Part shown: one piece after another, positions 1-13,980 of the stretch
How positions within the stretch are numbered: the stretch's first letter is position 1
How the letters are laid out: each line of letters begins with the position of its first letter
Assembly: GCF_020509005.1 (NCBI RefSeq)
Contig: NC_063013.1
Span: forward strand, 1,798,001-1,862,000
Direction: 5' to 3'
Source: Fulvia fulva
Taxonomy: Eukaryota > Ascomycota > Dothideomycetes > Mycosphaerellales > Mycosphaerellaceae
Length of the DNA: 64,000 nucleotides
Position numbers and translations under genes: made by a program
The notes under the pieces: model-generated
Told to the model about the DNA's origin: nothing
Database searches by the model: none
Seen by the model: only the letters and a program-made list of their open reading frames with translations

Positions 1-120
1 GCCTGTTCCTGATGCACTGCCGCTTGAGCTCTTCGTTGCACGAGCCTCGATATTGGCCGGTCCAGCGGCGGCGAAGGAGGCGGCGCTCAAGGCGAGCGCC
101 AATGTTGGGAGAGAATACAT
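1..120 (-). CDS. N-terminus of a secreted protein (partial, runs off left edge)
   Basis: On the minus strand an ATG at 118-120 opens a frame that stays open to the window edge, giving 40 residues. They begin MYSLPTLALALSAASFAAA, a short N-region followed by a hydrophobic Leu/Ala core and small residues, which is a classic signal peptide. Cleavage is likely near Ala19/Gly20. The next residues are Ser/Gly/Thr-rich, a typical flexible start for a fungal secreted or wall protein. The rest of the gene lies outside the window, so no function can be given. It could equally be a GPI-anchored wall protein or a secreted enzyme. Confidence 0.6.
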   Translation of the reverse strand, partial: MYSLPTLALALSAASFAAAGPANIEARATKSSSGSASGTG

Positions 121-1179
121 CGTTCTCCAATCGATGTTAGTGAATGGCCTTCGTGTGGAAACTGGAAATAGCCTATAAAATCGTAAAAGTGCTGGAAAAA
201 GTGTCAACTTGACAATAAAAGCGAGCGTAATGCGTGTAACAACGAGCGAAGGATTAAACAACAGTAAGAGAAGACCCCGAGCAGCAGATAGAGGGCTGGA
301 GGTGCTTCTAAAGAGTACGCAACTTCGAGGCGCTAGTATACCAAGGCTGGTCAAGCACTACAAGCCATTGTCTCAAGCAGCTGACGCGTCTTGGCGTGGT
401 GTACGTGGCCGGGGTCGGTAGAAGATCCACCTACACTCGGACTTCTCGACTTGCATGAGAAAGTCGGCAGCATTCGTATGGCTCTCATGGTTTGACGGCC
501 GGTCGCTGGTCGGAAGCTCATGTTATTTGCGTACATGTACGTTCCGTTTCTGAAGAACATCCGCGGAGTATTCCAACAGCGGATCTCAGCTGGCTTCTGA
601 CCTCGAGCAACATCCTCGAGCTAAGAATGCGAGGCTGTCACAATGTTGGCGCTTCTAGACTCTGTCGACACAGCCACTGCAAGTCCAAGGAACGGAGATG
701 AAGAATGGCGAAGATGGTGGACCTGTGATGTCGTCAATTTTATGGTGAGACTTCGGCGATTGACTGCCGAGAGATCCGCCGCCAGTCTGGCTGGAGGAAA
801 CCACAGCTCTGCTTCCTCCTGAACGAGCTGCAATGAGAACGTTCCCATCTTGAAAGTCGATTAAGTATGCCGGTGTCGCATTGTAGCCTCACTGATCATA
901 GATGGAGGGGGGCTTCGTAGCAGAGCATCGCATTCGTTACTACCTTCGTTACCGCATGAGACAGAACATCATAGCCAGAATTGTTCGCAAAGTGGTATCA
1001 TCAAGCAGTGCTCCAAGCACCCAACCCAAAGCGCCATCCATTACAGCATCAAACAACAGTAGAAGTACGCCTTCGCGACCAGTATGGCCATGTCCACTGA
1101 CGCGTCATGTCTCGATCCCTTCATCGATGTCGTTCCTGCCAAAACAGGTCTCGGGTGCCTCGCTCTTTCGCATGCTTAT
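121..1179. other. Intergenic, 1.06 kb
   Basis: This lies between the start of the secreted-protein gene and the 3' end of the MARVEL gene. It should hold the promoter of the first and the 3' UTR of the second. Only short chance frames are present and I see no repeat or RNA gene. Confidence 0.5.
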
Positions 1180-1800
1180 CTAGACGCCCTCAGCGACATT
1201 GAACTTCGGATCCGCCTTATTGTGATGACTCGTGGTGCCATTGCGCCTTCGGCTCAACGACATGACCGCCAAAGCGGTAGTAATCGCGAACAGGACCCTA
1301 ACATCCCACAACCATTAGCAAACATCCACGTCCATCGCATCCAACCTATACATACCACAAGAAAGCCCCAAACACCGTCGCAGCCTTAGCTGCACCACAC
1401 ACACTCCCGAAGCAAACACGATCACTCAAGAACACGGCCGCAGCAATGAAGCCCGCGAACCAGAAAATCATCGTGACTGCCTCGACGGCCGTAAATACGA
1501 TTGGGTGATGTGCGCCTGTCTCGGAGAAGCGCCATGGGACGAGAATGAGGAAGATGAGTGCGAGGATGGTCCAGACGGCACAGAAGACGAGGAAGTTCAC
1601 GCGGTGGGGCGAGTAGGCGTGCCAGTAGCCGGACCACCAGTTGACGACTAGAAGAAGGTGTTAGTAGGTTGCGACTTGCTGGAGGTGGTAAGGTTGGAGG
1701 AGCATGTACCGTATGCTGACAGTCCGAGGACGATGATGGCGAGAACGGCTTGTGCGACGCGAAGGCCGAGGACGAAGGGCCTGCTTTCCCAGATCGCCAT
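1180..1800 (-). CDS. MARVEL-domain tetraspan membrane protein (3 exons)
   Basis: Exons are 1710-1800, 1356-1647 and 1180-1297 (minus), joined by introns with GTACAT...CTACTAAC...CTAG and GTATGT...GCTAATG...TTAG signals; the spliced protein is 166 residues. The start is MAIWESRP at 1800; the codon further upstream in the open frame is GTG. Four hydrophobic helices are visible at about residues 9-29, 48-70, 82-106 and 120-145, with a basic, Asn/His-rich cytosolic tail. This is the topology of fungal MARVEL proteins (Nce102 relatives), which organise plasma-membrane domains. The second intron interrupts helix 4, so the unspliced frame alone would lose that helix. Family is inferred from topology and composition; the exact role is unknown. 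Confidence 0.75.
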
Positions 1801-3078
1801 GTTGGTGGTGGTGGTGTATGTCTCTCGGGGAGTGTACTTCGTCGATGTGGTCACTCGAGTAGCGAGTCTATCCTTGAGAGAGGCTCACAAGGAACGTCTC
1901 GACAAGTCAGTCTTTCGTCAAGTAGTAGTGCCCCAGAAGGCTGGAGGTGGATAGTAGGTAGGTTGGCTGTGGTATGTTGAATGATGCGGGGTGGGAGAGG
2001 AGAGCTGCTGGAATGTGCGACTGGAGTTGAATATAGAAGTGTCAATAACAGGGAAGATGCTGCAACACTTGTGTGAATGGCGTCGCGAGTCGCGTCGCGC
2101 CAGCAGGTCCTCTTTATTTGTGTCGTGTGCCATGCTTCGCCTCTCTTTGTCGCAAATACCTATGACGTGAACGCATGATACCTGGCATGCCTATACGATG
2201 CTGGGGCTGTCGCGGATGGGGCTTGTCTACGGGTACATGTAGGTGTATGGGTGTGTTGGTCTGGTGATGGTGCGTGAGTGGAGAAGGAAAGTTGGCAACC
2301 CTCTCGAGTGGCTCGATGTCGGCGCAGATCGCTTCATCAGGACGAAAGGCGGGTCGCGTTGCCGTCTAGAGTATCGTATCATCTGTACGTACCCATACCA
2401 TCCTTCTACCACGAATGTCGGTGACTGAAGTGTTCCCTTTTGATACACAGAGCGCTTCAATCTCATGGCCAGAATACTTCATCAATCGCGACCATACACC
2501 TGTGCATTCGACCCTCTGCGACAAACACATCCACAAACATCACGACTACATGTACGAGCAACATCGAACAGGCGAAATCCACAGCCCACGTCATCGTCGA
2601 CCTTGAACCTGCTGTGCTTCCCATGAACAGCTGAGAGCAAGCTGGGCGGTGCTCTCTATTCGACCACCGCCACAGATGTACACGCGTGCCCTGCCGTCTC
2701 GCCACGTGCGAATGCATAGATTCGCGGAGACAAACCACAGAAATGGCAGACGACAGACTGCGCAAACAAGATGGCATACCACGCCTGCACATTTTTGCAT
2801 CATTCCTGATTGCAATGGCAAGCCCAAAAACACGTCCAGGAATGTTGGCACGACATACAGCTCTACCAAGCCGCAATGTTTGCTGGCTTGCTTTCTTCTG
2901 CAGTGTGATCCACATCATCTCTATATGCTTTGTATGCACATTATCAACAACAACAGCGCTTCTGTACAATCTAGATGGCCAATAGCGCCGTGCTATGCCA
3001 GCTGGAAGATTTCCCGTGCTTTCTCTCTTCCCAATATTTATCCAAACCATCCCCCTCTCTTCCATCCATCTCTTCCAT
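1801..3078. other. Intergenic, 1.28 kb
   Basis: Holds the upstream region of the MARVEL gene and the 3' UTR of the acyl-CoA synthetase gene. A 223-codon minus-strand frame at 2463-3134 overlaps the true 3' exon of the synthetase and has no recognisable domain, so I treat it as chance. Nothing else is seen. Confidence 0.5.
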
Positions 3079-5253
3079 CTAAAGCCTCGCCTTGACCGAA
3101 CTCTCCGCCTCAACCTCCCTATACATCTCGTCAATCACCTGTCGATACTTCTTCGCAGCCTGCGGGCGCTTTAGCTTGAGCCTGTCGCACACTTTCGTCA
3201 GCACAAGTACTAATCACAATCATCCCACCTTTCGATCAACTTACGTTGGAGTGAGCAACTCATTCTCAATGCTAAACGGCTCCAACATCAACCTCACAGC
3301 CCGGACGTTCTCATAACTATTGAACTTCGCCTTCTTGCCCACCTTACCCAACTCCCTCAGCACCGCCTTCTGGACCTTGCTCTCCCTCGCCGCAGCCTCG
3401 ATGGCCTTGAGGTCGGTGGGATCGACTTTCTTACCGATAACCTTCTCGAGGAAACCAGCGAAGATGTCGGGCTGCACGCCGAAGATGGCGACGAGATTCG
3501 CCTGCGTACTATCACCGTGGACATACCCTTGAGCCAAGTACGGCAGGTTGCCCAGGTATACATTCTCGATCCGCTCGGGAGAAATGTACTCGCCCTGCGC
3601 CAGCTTGAGAACATTCTTGACGCGATCCACGATTTTAAAGCGGCCCAGTTCGTCAACGGTGCAGATATCGCCGGTGCGGAACCATCCGTCCTCGGTGAAG
3701 GCTTTCTTCGTCTCGGCGTCGTTCTTGTAGTACTCTTTGAAGACTGTGGGACCTCGGATGAGGAGCTCTCCGCGAGGGTGTGGCTTGTCGCTGGAGAGGT
3801 ACTCCATATCTGGCACGTCCATGAGGCAGAGCTCGGTAGTTGGGGCGGCGGCACCGCAGTTGCCAGCGCTGAAGTCGCCTTCGAGCTGGGCGAGGGCGAT
3901 GGCGTAGGTTTCGGTTAGACCGTAGCCTTGGAAGAAGTTGTTGGCGAAGACGACGCGGAGGAATTGCTGGAGGCTTGGGTCGATTGGTGCGGAACCGGAA
4001 ATCATCGTTCGAGCGCGATCGAGACCGAGAGCACCGGCGACCTTCTTCGCCCAGATGCGGTCGTACAGGAAGTGTTTGTTCGTAGCCTTGCCGGCTGGCG
4101 CTTGTGTCAAGTTCGCCATCTTGGTATCCACAATTCTCCTTGACATTGCACCTCTTAGACCTGGAGCCTCAATGGTCTGCGTCTTGATCGCGCCGCCGAA
4201 TCGGTTGAAGAGTCTGGGGACAGAGGTGAAAGCGGTGGGTCGCAGGAGCTTGAAGTCGTCTACGAGCTCGAGGATGTTACCGTGGAAGTAGCCGATTGCG
4301 CAGCCTGCCCAGAGGGAGGAGTGTTCTGTCACGCGCTGGAAGATGTGGGCGAGTGGGAGGTAGGAGCAGATCGTGTCGTTGTTCGTTTGACGGCAGATGC
4401 AGAGTGAAGCCGACGCTGCTGCTACTGCGTTGTAGTGCGTCAGGATCACGCCCTTGGGGTTGCCGGTGGTTCCAGAAGTGTAGTTGATCGTGACAGTGTC
4501 TTCGGGCCTGGGTGGGTGGTAGGGGCGTGGAGAGGACTCGCCGATCGCCTCGACAGTGCGCATCTCGTGGATCGTCACACCATGCTGCGCAGCGAGCTCG
4601 TTGAGCAGGTCCTTCTTCGACGTTCCCGGAAGCTCGCCATCGATCGCAATCGGGTCCAGCGAGACGATGATCTTCAACGAGGGACATCTCGGCGCAAGCT
4701 TCAGCAATGCCGGAATGTGTGATACCGAGCAGCAGACGGAGGTCAACTGCGCGTGGTTGATGATGTACTCCACCGCATCAGGACCGAGCGTGTCGTAGAG
4801 CGAGACGCTGTACAGCGACTGTGACTGGCAGGCCAAATCGGTAATCTGCCACTCAGGTCGGTTCTGGCACCAAATGCCAACACCGTACTGTCTGCCATGC
4901 ACCCCCATCTGCTCGTGCACCGCTACAAGACCCACACCAAAGTTGGCCCTCCTCTTCTGGATCTGGCTGTAAGTCTCCCACACATAGTTGGCCCAAGTCT
5001 TAGTCTTTGGATCATAAGGCCTGTGACCTAAACACCTGTTGTTGGGCAATCTGTTCGCCGACTGCTCGAAGAACTCGTGCGCAGTAGTGATGGCCGGGTC
5101 CAGGGTGTAAAGCACCTCATCCTTTTGCCTCCAGTGCCTGTACACCGGGCTGCGACCTAGCTTTTGACTACCAGGCACGGAGATCGAGTACGGCGCGCCT
5201 GTTGGAGGCGGAGGGACGATCTTCTTCGCCTCGTCGAGCGCCAACATGCTCAT
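3079..5253 (-). CDS. Long-chain acyl-CoA synthetase with C-terminal PTS1 (2 exons)
   Basis: Activates long-chain fatty acids to acyl-CoA with ATP and CoA. Exons 3245-5253 and 3079-3181 (minus) are joined by a 63-nt intron (GTAAGT...GCGACAG), giving 703 residues, normal for the family. The AMP-binding P-loop YTSGTTGNPKG is near residue 258, followed by the GYGLTET and GWFRTGDI motifs. The start is the first ATG, MSMLALDEAKK. The small second exon adds 34 residues and ends in ARL, which fits the peroxisomal targeting consensus [SAC][KRH][LM]. This places the enzyme with peroxisomal LACS proteins of the Faa2/LACS7 type feeding beta-oxidation. Without the last exon the signal would be missed. Substrate range cannot be read from the sequence. 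Confidence 0.95.
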
Positions 5254-6285
5254 CGTGATTGATCGTTTGACGTGGTCTGGCCCGGGCGCCGATCTCTATG
5301 TCGCACGCAGCTGGGGGGTCGTACAAGATGCGGGGAGCGTCACCGGTCAGGTGGTGAAGACGATGTCGTTTCCGCGTGTTGCCTGTAGATGCGTTTGTCA
5401 GTCAAACCGATCTCCTGGTCGCGGCCGCGTTCTCAACTCGCGATGCAGGCATTTCTACACCCGGTTGAGTTCGTCGTACCTGTGGAGCCTGTAGGGACCA
5501 CGTTGTACAGTGCAGTGGTGAGGAGATGACAGAAACGGAAGATTGGTTGGGAGAAAGTGTAGACAAGAAAACAATCACTTGACCTCAGAGGAGAGCAGAC
5601 CGGAGTGGCCGTCAGATCTTGCAGATGTTCGGTGAGTTGGCGATTCTGGTCAATCGCCGAGGCACATCACATCTGGTCAAACCCCCGTCTGCCATGCCGC
5701 GGCGATCCATGGGCCTCGTTCTTTATGCAAGCCCTTTAATGTTACAGTATGACCACCATCCTATCCTCGTCGCAAGACCTCTGTGAGTCTCGTACAAACG
5801 TGTCCTTCGTCTGCTGGGAGCAGACCCGGGATGCTTGATGACGGTCACCGCTGTAGGTTCATGGGAATTCACATGCTCGTCATGTCATCCACTGCAAATC
5901 CATTGGCGAAAAGCGCCCGGGGAACGTCCCGAGTGGGTCTCACATGTCCAGCGACTGGCAGACGTGGCACGGTGGCAGACTGCGCGTGCAGCTAGCATGT
6001 GGTGCCACGTGAGAGTTCTTTGTCGTTTATATAAACCGACGCTCATCTCGTTCATTGTCAACTGTGAAAGAGACACGCGATCGCCACGCAGCATCGTTCC
6101 TGAAACCGTCATACTTCAATCTCACAACCACGCTCTCGGCACCTTGCGCCATATAACGATCGAGGTTATTGATGAGAAATCATTCGATCCGTAGGGTTCA
6201 TACAGCTGGGTATCAACGTCTTCGTGCTCGTGACACCACATCGGGTATTGGTCTAGCTAATTATTCCTCTCCCCAGCGAGTGCAC
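5254..6285. other. Intergenic, 1.03 kb
   Basis: Upstream region of the acyl-CoA synthetase and 3' flank of the sulfhydrylase gene. Only short overlapping frames without domains are present. No repeat or RNA gene seen. Confidence 0.5.
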
Positions 6286-8416
<2,131 letters not shown>

Positions 8417-11400
8417 TCATCCCACTTCCTTCGTTGATGCAGTCCCTGGCTGTGACGATGGCAAAAGCATAGCGCCTGACGACTCAGCGATGTGGACTTT
8501 CGTAGTGCGCCGATCGTGGATGACATGGACCACCTGCCCAGCGCTTTCGTAATGCGTCTCACAAGTCACTGATACAGCCACGTCCTCTGCATTCGCTTCT
8601 GGGTCTGCCGAATCGTGTTGCACTTCCACCGTGGGTAGTGAACACACTCCAGCCCGGAGTGGTATCAGCAGCACCTTGAAGGACCACTCCTCGCCGTTCG
8701 AAGGAGTGAAGTGGCTGCGCCGCTTGCCGCCTAGTATCCAAGCATCAGAATCTACCCCAACGTCGCAGACGAACGCCGTCTTCGTCTCTTCTTCGCCCTG
8801 AAGGGTGAACGTGGGCACGCTTGGGAATATGTTCTTCGCGCTCCATTGGCTTGTGCTCCTGATACGAACGACCGCTTCCACGGGTTGCCCGAGCACAAGG
8901 ATAGGTGGGCCCGCGGCCGGTACTTTGACTGACAGATCCAGGGAAGTCGCGAAGACCATGTCGAGGTTTGGCACGTCCACTGAAATGGTGATCGACTGAG
9001 TCTCAAGACTGTCGACTTCATCAGTGAAGATATCGACTGTTTGCCTGCTACTATGCCAGTGCTCAAGCCATGCAGTAAGCGGTCGCCGCACGGTCTCAGG
9101 TAGTGTATTGAGTATTTCTGCCCAGCCAATGGCCCCAAAGGAAGGTAAGTCCGACTCTCCTAGCAAAGCAGTCGTCTCCAAGTCGACAGCTTTGAGGAAG
9201 AGTCTCAGGCGTTGCGACAGTATAGGCTCGAGCAGACGAATGTATCTGCCGTGTTCACTGTCCTTCAAGTCGTTGACGAAGCTTCTCCTGATACATCCGA
9301 GAAGGAGCTCATCCGTAGGCTGATAGCGCACTACGAGAGAAAGTGCGGCGCCCTGCTTGAGGACGTTGCTTGCAATGGACTCTTTCCGCGTGATTTTGTA
9401 CACGAGGCTCAGTGGCTGCGATCGAAATACTGTCAAAGGCAGAGGAAGAGCCGGCGGCGCCTCCACCGCGAAGACAGCCGAGCCATCCAGCATCGCCCCC
9501 AACACCGTGAAAGGCTTTGGTGTCGTAGTGCGAACGGTGAAGCTGGAGAACAGGCAATCCAGATGGAACATGTCGTTGACATCGACATCGAGAGGCAGCT
9601 CATTTGGGACAGTCAGCGACTTCAAGAAGGTGTGTGTTCCCCCTGCGGTGTGATAATCAATCTCCAAGCGCAAGGCAGCATCTCGGTTGGCATTTTCGAC
9701 GGTATAAGGAATAGTGATCAATGCTGAGGTGGCGGCGCTTATCGAGCCCAGTGAGATCTGACCAGGCTTCGACGCTTCGGCCGTCAACAGCTCAACGCCT
9801 TGTGCCACGGCATCAGCGAGGTGTATCCTGAGACCCGCTGACGTCGGCCTCAGCTTTATGTCTAGGCTGCTGATATCATTCTCTGCAGAGTCGAGACGGA
9901 TTTCGAAATGTCGTGGCTTGTCAACATGAATGTTCTTGGCACGTCTGAGGTCGGCATTGAAGGCTCGTGGCAAGGGATACAGGAAGACGAAAGGCGGCGC
10001 TCTCTCGTGCTCTCTGATGGTTACAGTCGGAGGGTTGGCTTCAGTGAATCCAAGCGCCGTAGGTTGTGGCGGTGGTCGTAGCTCTTCCACGAAGCAGAGC
10101 TTTTGCGTACGGAACATGATCTTATCGATCAGGTACGGACCGTGCGTTACTGCGTTAGCGACGAGCTCCACCTGGTTGAGACCAGGCTGAAGTATGACTG
10201 GCCCACGACTGCGAAGTAGGACTTCATGGGCTGCGTCTTCATGGTTGACCAAGCGAGTTGTGATCTCGCCTATCTCGCATTCGCCTCCGAGCACATGTTG
10301 TACACTGAAGTTGAGAGAGAAGCCATCGCCGTCGGCATGATGGATGACCTGTGTATCGAGCTTGACATTGCTGAAGAAATTTTGGAGGGGAGACACAACA
10401 TCCTGCTGCAGTCCCTCTGTGGCAGACGCCAGGTCGGCAAACAGATCAGCCAGGTCGAGAGGAACGTCTTGAGCACTGCCGAGTCCAGCAACAGCTCGTG
10501 GGTGTAGCCGCGCCTGATCTTTATTGCGCACAGCAACTTTTGCAAGAATCGTGAGACCGTGCCGAACGTAATCCTCGGCACGCTGTAAGCTCTTGAGACA
10601 TTGACAGTAGGCCTTCAACGCTTCGACCTCCGATAAGTTCCAGCCGTCGGTGGCCATCAAAGGAATGATGTGCTTGAAGCATGATGCGGCCTGCTCATAG
10701 TCCTTTTGCTGGCACTTAAGCAATGCGATGTCGCCTAGGAGGGTCTCCGCAGGCTTGCTCAGTGTAGCAGCGTAGTAGTGACGAATAGCGAAATTCGTCA
10801 ACCGTTCGTACACGGCTTCAAAGCTATCCTTGTCGGACAAGGCGCTCTGTAGTGACGGGCTGAGGGCGTGCAAAGCATGGGCAACGTCACCCTTCGACGA
10901 CAATTCCGCTTTCGCGTTCGTGTCTTTATCCTCCAGCTTTACACTCGACCTTTTACATATCCTCGACTGTTTTGCTCCAGACCACCCAGCGTGCCAGCCT
11001 TGCAGTCTCGCTAGCTGTTCAAGCATTTTACGACGCGTGACAATGAGCTCCGCTCGATATGTTGCAAGCTCCGCTTGACCAGGCAAGGCGTTTGGTTGCC
11101 CAGCTTCAACTCCAGTACTGGTTTGAGGTCGTGTCCTGCTATGGTCATCGGCCCTCATCGCCGTTGATGCAAGCTGTGATTCTTCTGGCTTGAGCTTATT
11201 CGTCGGAAGGCTTGAGGTCCTTTGAGGATGGACGTTGGCGCCCAGGCCCATGGTCAGTGTAGGACGACGAGTTTTGCCATTTGGTTGATCTGTTGCCTGT
11301 GCTGTGGTGATCGCCTCAAGCGCCGGGGCTGCGGTCTCATGAAGCACAAGACCTGCAACAGCCCATGTCCACGAAGAAACAATACTTTCCATCTCTACTC

Positions 11401-12913
11401 GGAGGTCAAAGTTGCTTTCGTGCTCAGCCCTAGGGACATGTTAGTGAAAATTCCTATGCTTCGCACTCCCACGTACCTAGCCAAGAGGTCCTGCCTCAGG
11501 GCTCTGGCTGCATTATGTATAAAATTTGACGCTCGCCAGCAAACCTCTGAGGTCAGGACAAGATCCTCTCCGCCCTCCTTGTCCGCGGTGGCATCAAGTT
11601 GTATCCGTATCGCACGCGCATTGGCCAGCCGCAGGATTAAGGCCTTCTGCCGCGAAAATAGATAGCATAAAAAGTCGAATGTCGAGATATTGCTTCGGAC
11701 GATTCTCTCTCTGTAGTCTTTGCTGAAAAGCGATGCTGTGTCTTGTTTGTCGTTCGTAATATCATTATGCGTTCCATTCGTTGCGTTGGGAGGTGTACCA
11801 ACGATTCGCTCTTTTATATCGTCGGTGTAGGCCGCAAAACTAGTCGCTGCCCCCTCAGTCTGACCAGCAGCAATGTCTCGCAGTACAACCTCCAATCCAA
11901 GGGACAACTCATCGTATATTGCCAATGCGTCTTCAACCAAGCCGATGCTTTCCAACGCTTTCGCTAGTCCTTCCTTGTGAATAAAAAAGGTGCAGAAGTT
12001 CCAGCCTGGCATGGAGCGACGCGTTTCTTGCTCGGCGATATCAGCTTCATACTGACGAACTCGTCGATCAAACGGTCCCAGGATCAGGTTCTTCAGCTTC
12101 CCCGTCCAGTCATTCCAGGTCTTCTGCTGCTCATCCGCATTCTCCTCGTGAGTCTCTGCAACAGCTGGGGTTGGCAGGAGGTCGGCAGGGGCTCGATCCT
12201 TGGGAATGCGTATCTGCGCGACTCGATCCACACCTCTCTTGCCAGTGTCGTTGAAATCTGCTCGGAGCCTGTCGAAGACGGTGCGGGTGCTTTTGCCAAT
12301 GGTCAACTTGGCACCTGCTTTCCGCTCCTTGAGCTCGTCTGGATCTTTTGTGCCCTCTCGCCATCTTGGCTCGCTCGCAGCGACAGTGTCTGGCACTACC
12401 ACGTGCAAAAGCATCCATTCGAAGGCATCGTGGTCTGTCTTTCCCACCGGCTGCGCATTCTCGCGTACCCAGTCGCGTATCTGTTTTCGAGCCGAGTCCT
12501 TGTAGTTCTCCTTGTCATCGCATCGTAGCACATAGATCTTCAGATATGGGCTCGTCCTGAAGCCTGGGATCTGGTGCTTCCTGGTCTTCACCGCATCTTT
12601 CTTCGCGTCACCGCCCCCACCCACGATATCGAAACTGTTGGGGCCATTGGAATCGTTTCGCGAGGTCGTGGGCCGCAGAGCAGCGACTGTCTCCTTGTCT
12701 GGCACAAAGTCGACGTGAAGCGACTTGATCTGCCTTAACGGACGGTTAAGAGATTGCCAATTGAGATTCCGTAGAGGTAATCGCTGGAGAATGTCACGCG
12801 AAACCAGTGGAAACACGCCGGAAGCATCATGATACTCGACTGTGGACTTACTTAGCGGTGTATGTATGAGGGCCTGCTGTTCACTGACCAGTGACTTTTG
12901 AGGAGCTGTCCAT
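8417..12913 (-). CDS. TRS130: TRAPPII complex subunit Trs130/TRAPPC10 (3 exons)
   Basis: Subunit of the TRAPPII tether/GEF complex acting at the Golgi. Exons are 12889-12913, 11477-12839 and 8417-11429 (minus); the protein is 1466 residues. I chose the ATG at 12913, encoding MDSSSKVT. A 49-nt intron with a GTCAGT donor, GCTAAG branch and CCACAG acceptor joins it to VEYHDASGVFPLV, the conserved Trs130 start. The unspliced frame starting MLPARLW carries intron sequence. The second intron is GTACGT...CACTAAC...CCTAG. Typical features follow: RLPLRNLNW, the basic helical middle region, and beta-rich C-terminal domains. The C-terminus has about 20 residues beyond the usual end. Qcr10 is divergent, 312 bp away. 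Confidence 0.88.
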
Positions 12914-13225
12914 AGCCGCGCCGGTAACACTGTCTGCTCTTTCTCCTCATCGCGCTGGCGCTGTCAGTAACGCGACCACTCAAATTGCAATCGTGCGCAG
13001 GAGAGTGCAATGTAACATCATGGCGGTGTCGCAGAGACGATGCCATCGCTCGGAAACATGAGTTGTGGACAGTGAACGGAGCGCAGGCCGGCACATTGAC
13101 CAATGGAGCTCTACAGCATTCCACTGAACTTCGCGACAGCCATCCTTTCTTGCGACACAACATCACACACACCGTCAAGATGCAGCCCACACTAGGTCTA
13201 CGGTCCAATTTTGGCATGACAAGAG
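12914..13225. promoter_or_regulatory. Divergent promoter region of TRS130 and QCR10
   Basis: 312 bp between the two start codons on opposite strands. It must hold both promoters. I see no TATA box or other clear motif. Confidence 0.5.
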
Positions 13226-13715
13226 ATGGCGTCAAGGGTCAACGTACGCAAGCTCACCTACACCACCCGTTTTGAGGCGCCGAAGGCTCAGAATGCCCAT
13301 GGCTTCTGCTCCGGCCTCTCCAGACATTGACACTGACAGACCTGCACCAGACCCGTGGAGACAGCCGCAGACGGTAAAAGCTTACAAAAGTCCCTATGGA
13401 CCACAGTACAAAAACACAGTCAACTTCGTCAGTCGTATGGACCAGCAGCATGGAGGATACACTGACACGGCCTAGTACGGCGTCAACGCGCAAGCCCTGG
13501 GAAGAGCAGGCATCGTCGCAGGTGCCTTTGGTGTCAGCGCCGGCGTGTTCGCCCTTTTCTTCTTCGATGGTGTCCCGCGCGTGCAGAAGGTACAGCATGA
13601 GATGGCGCTCCGAGGACCATCACCACTAACACGACTTCAGGATATCATCCAGAAGATCCCATTCGTCGGCAAGTTCTTCATCAACGAGATTCCTCCCGAA
13701 GACAACCCATTCTAG
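13226..13715 (+). CDS. QCR10: Cytochrome bc1 complex subunit 10 (Qcr10, 4 exons)
   Basis: Small single-helix subunit of respiratory complex III in the inner mitochondrial membrane. Proposed exons are 13226-13243, 13371-13427, 13476-13589 and 13641-13715, giving 87 residues, a usual length. The signature parts are YKSPYGPQY near the N-terminus, a Gly/Ala/Phe-rich membrane helix ending LFFFDGVPRVQK, and the invariant end IPPEDNPF. The last two introns are firm (GTCAGT...ACTGAC...CCTAG and GTACAG...CACTAAC...TTCAG). The first exon (MASRVN, 18 nt) is inferred from a GTACGC donor and a CCGCAG acceptor. The alternative is an intronless start at MPMASAP (13294), which would give an unusually long N-terminus. 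Identity is strong; the start is less so. Confidence 0.85.
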
Positions 13716-13980
13716 ACGAGCCATGGAACCAGCCGGGACTTGCTATGGCATTTGTAAATAAGAGCGAGGACGCTGTACTACTTGATAGAACAAGGCAACG
13801 AAAAGAGATCAAATGAGCATGTAATGAACACCCAGAAGAGATACGAATGGTAGGTCGGGCACACAATGTCTTGAAGGCTAATTACACACCGCATCGCTAC
13901 AGGCCCAGAAGTCTACAGCGAAGACAACCTCAATGAAGTCACCGCTGGAAGACATTGAATATCCACACCACGGAGTACCG

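Noticed and set aside
2463..3134. 223-codon minus-strand frame
   Set aside because: It overlaps the real last exon of the acyl-CoA synthetase and its 3' UTR, is Arg/Trp/Met-rich, and shows no domain.
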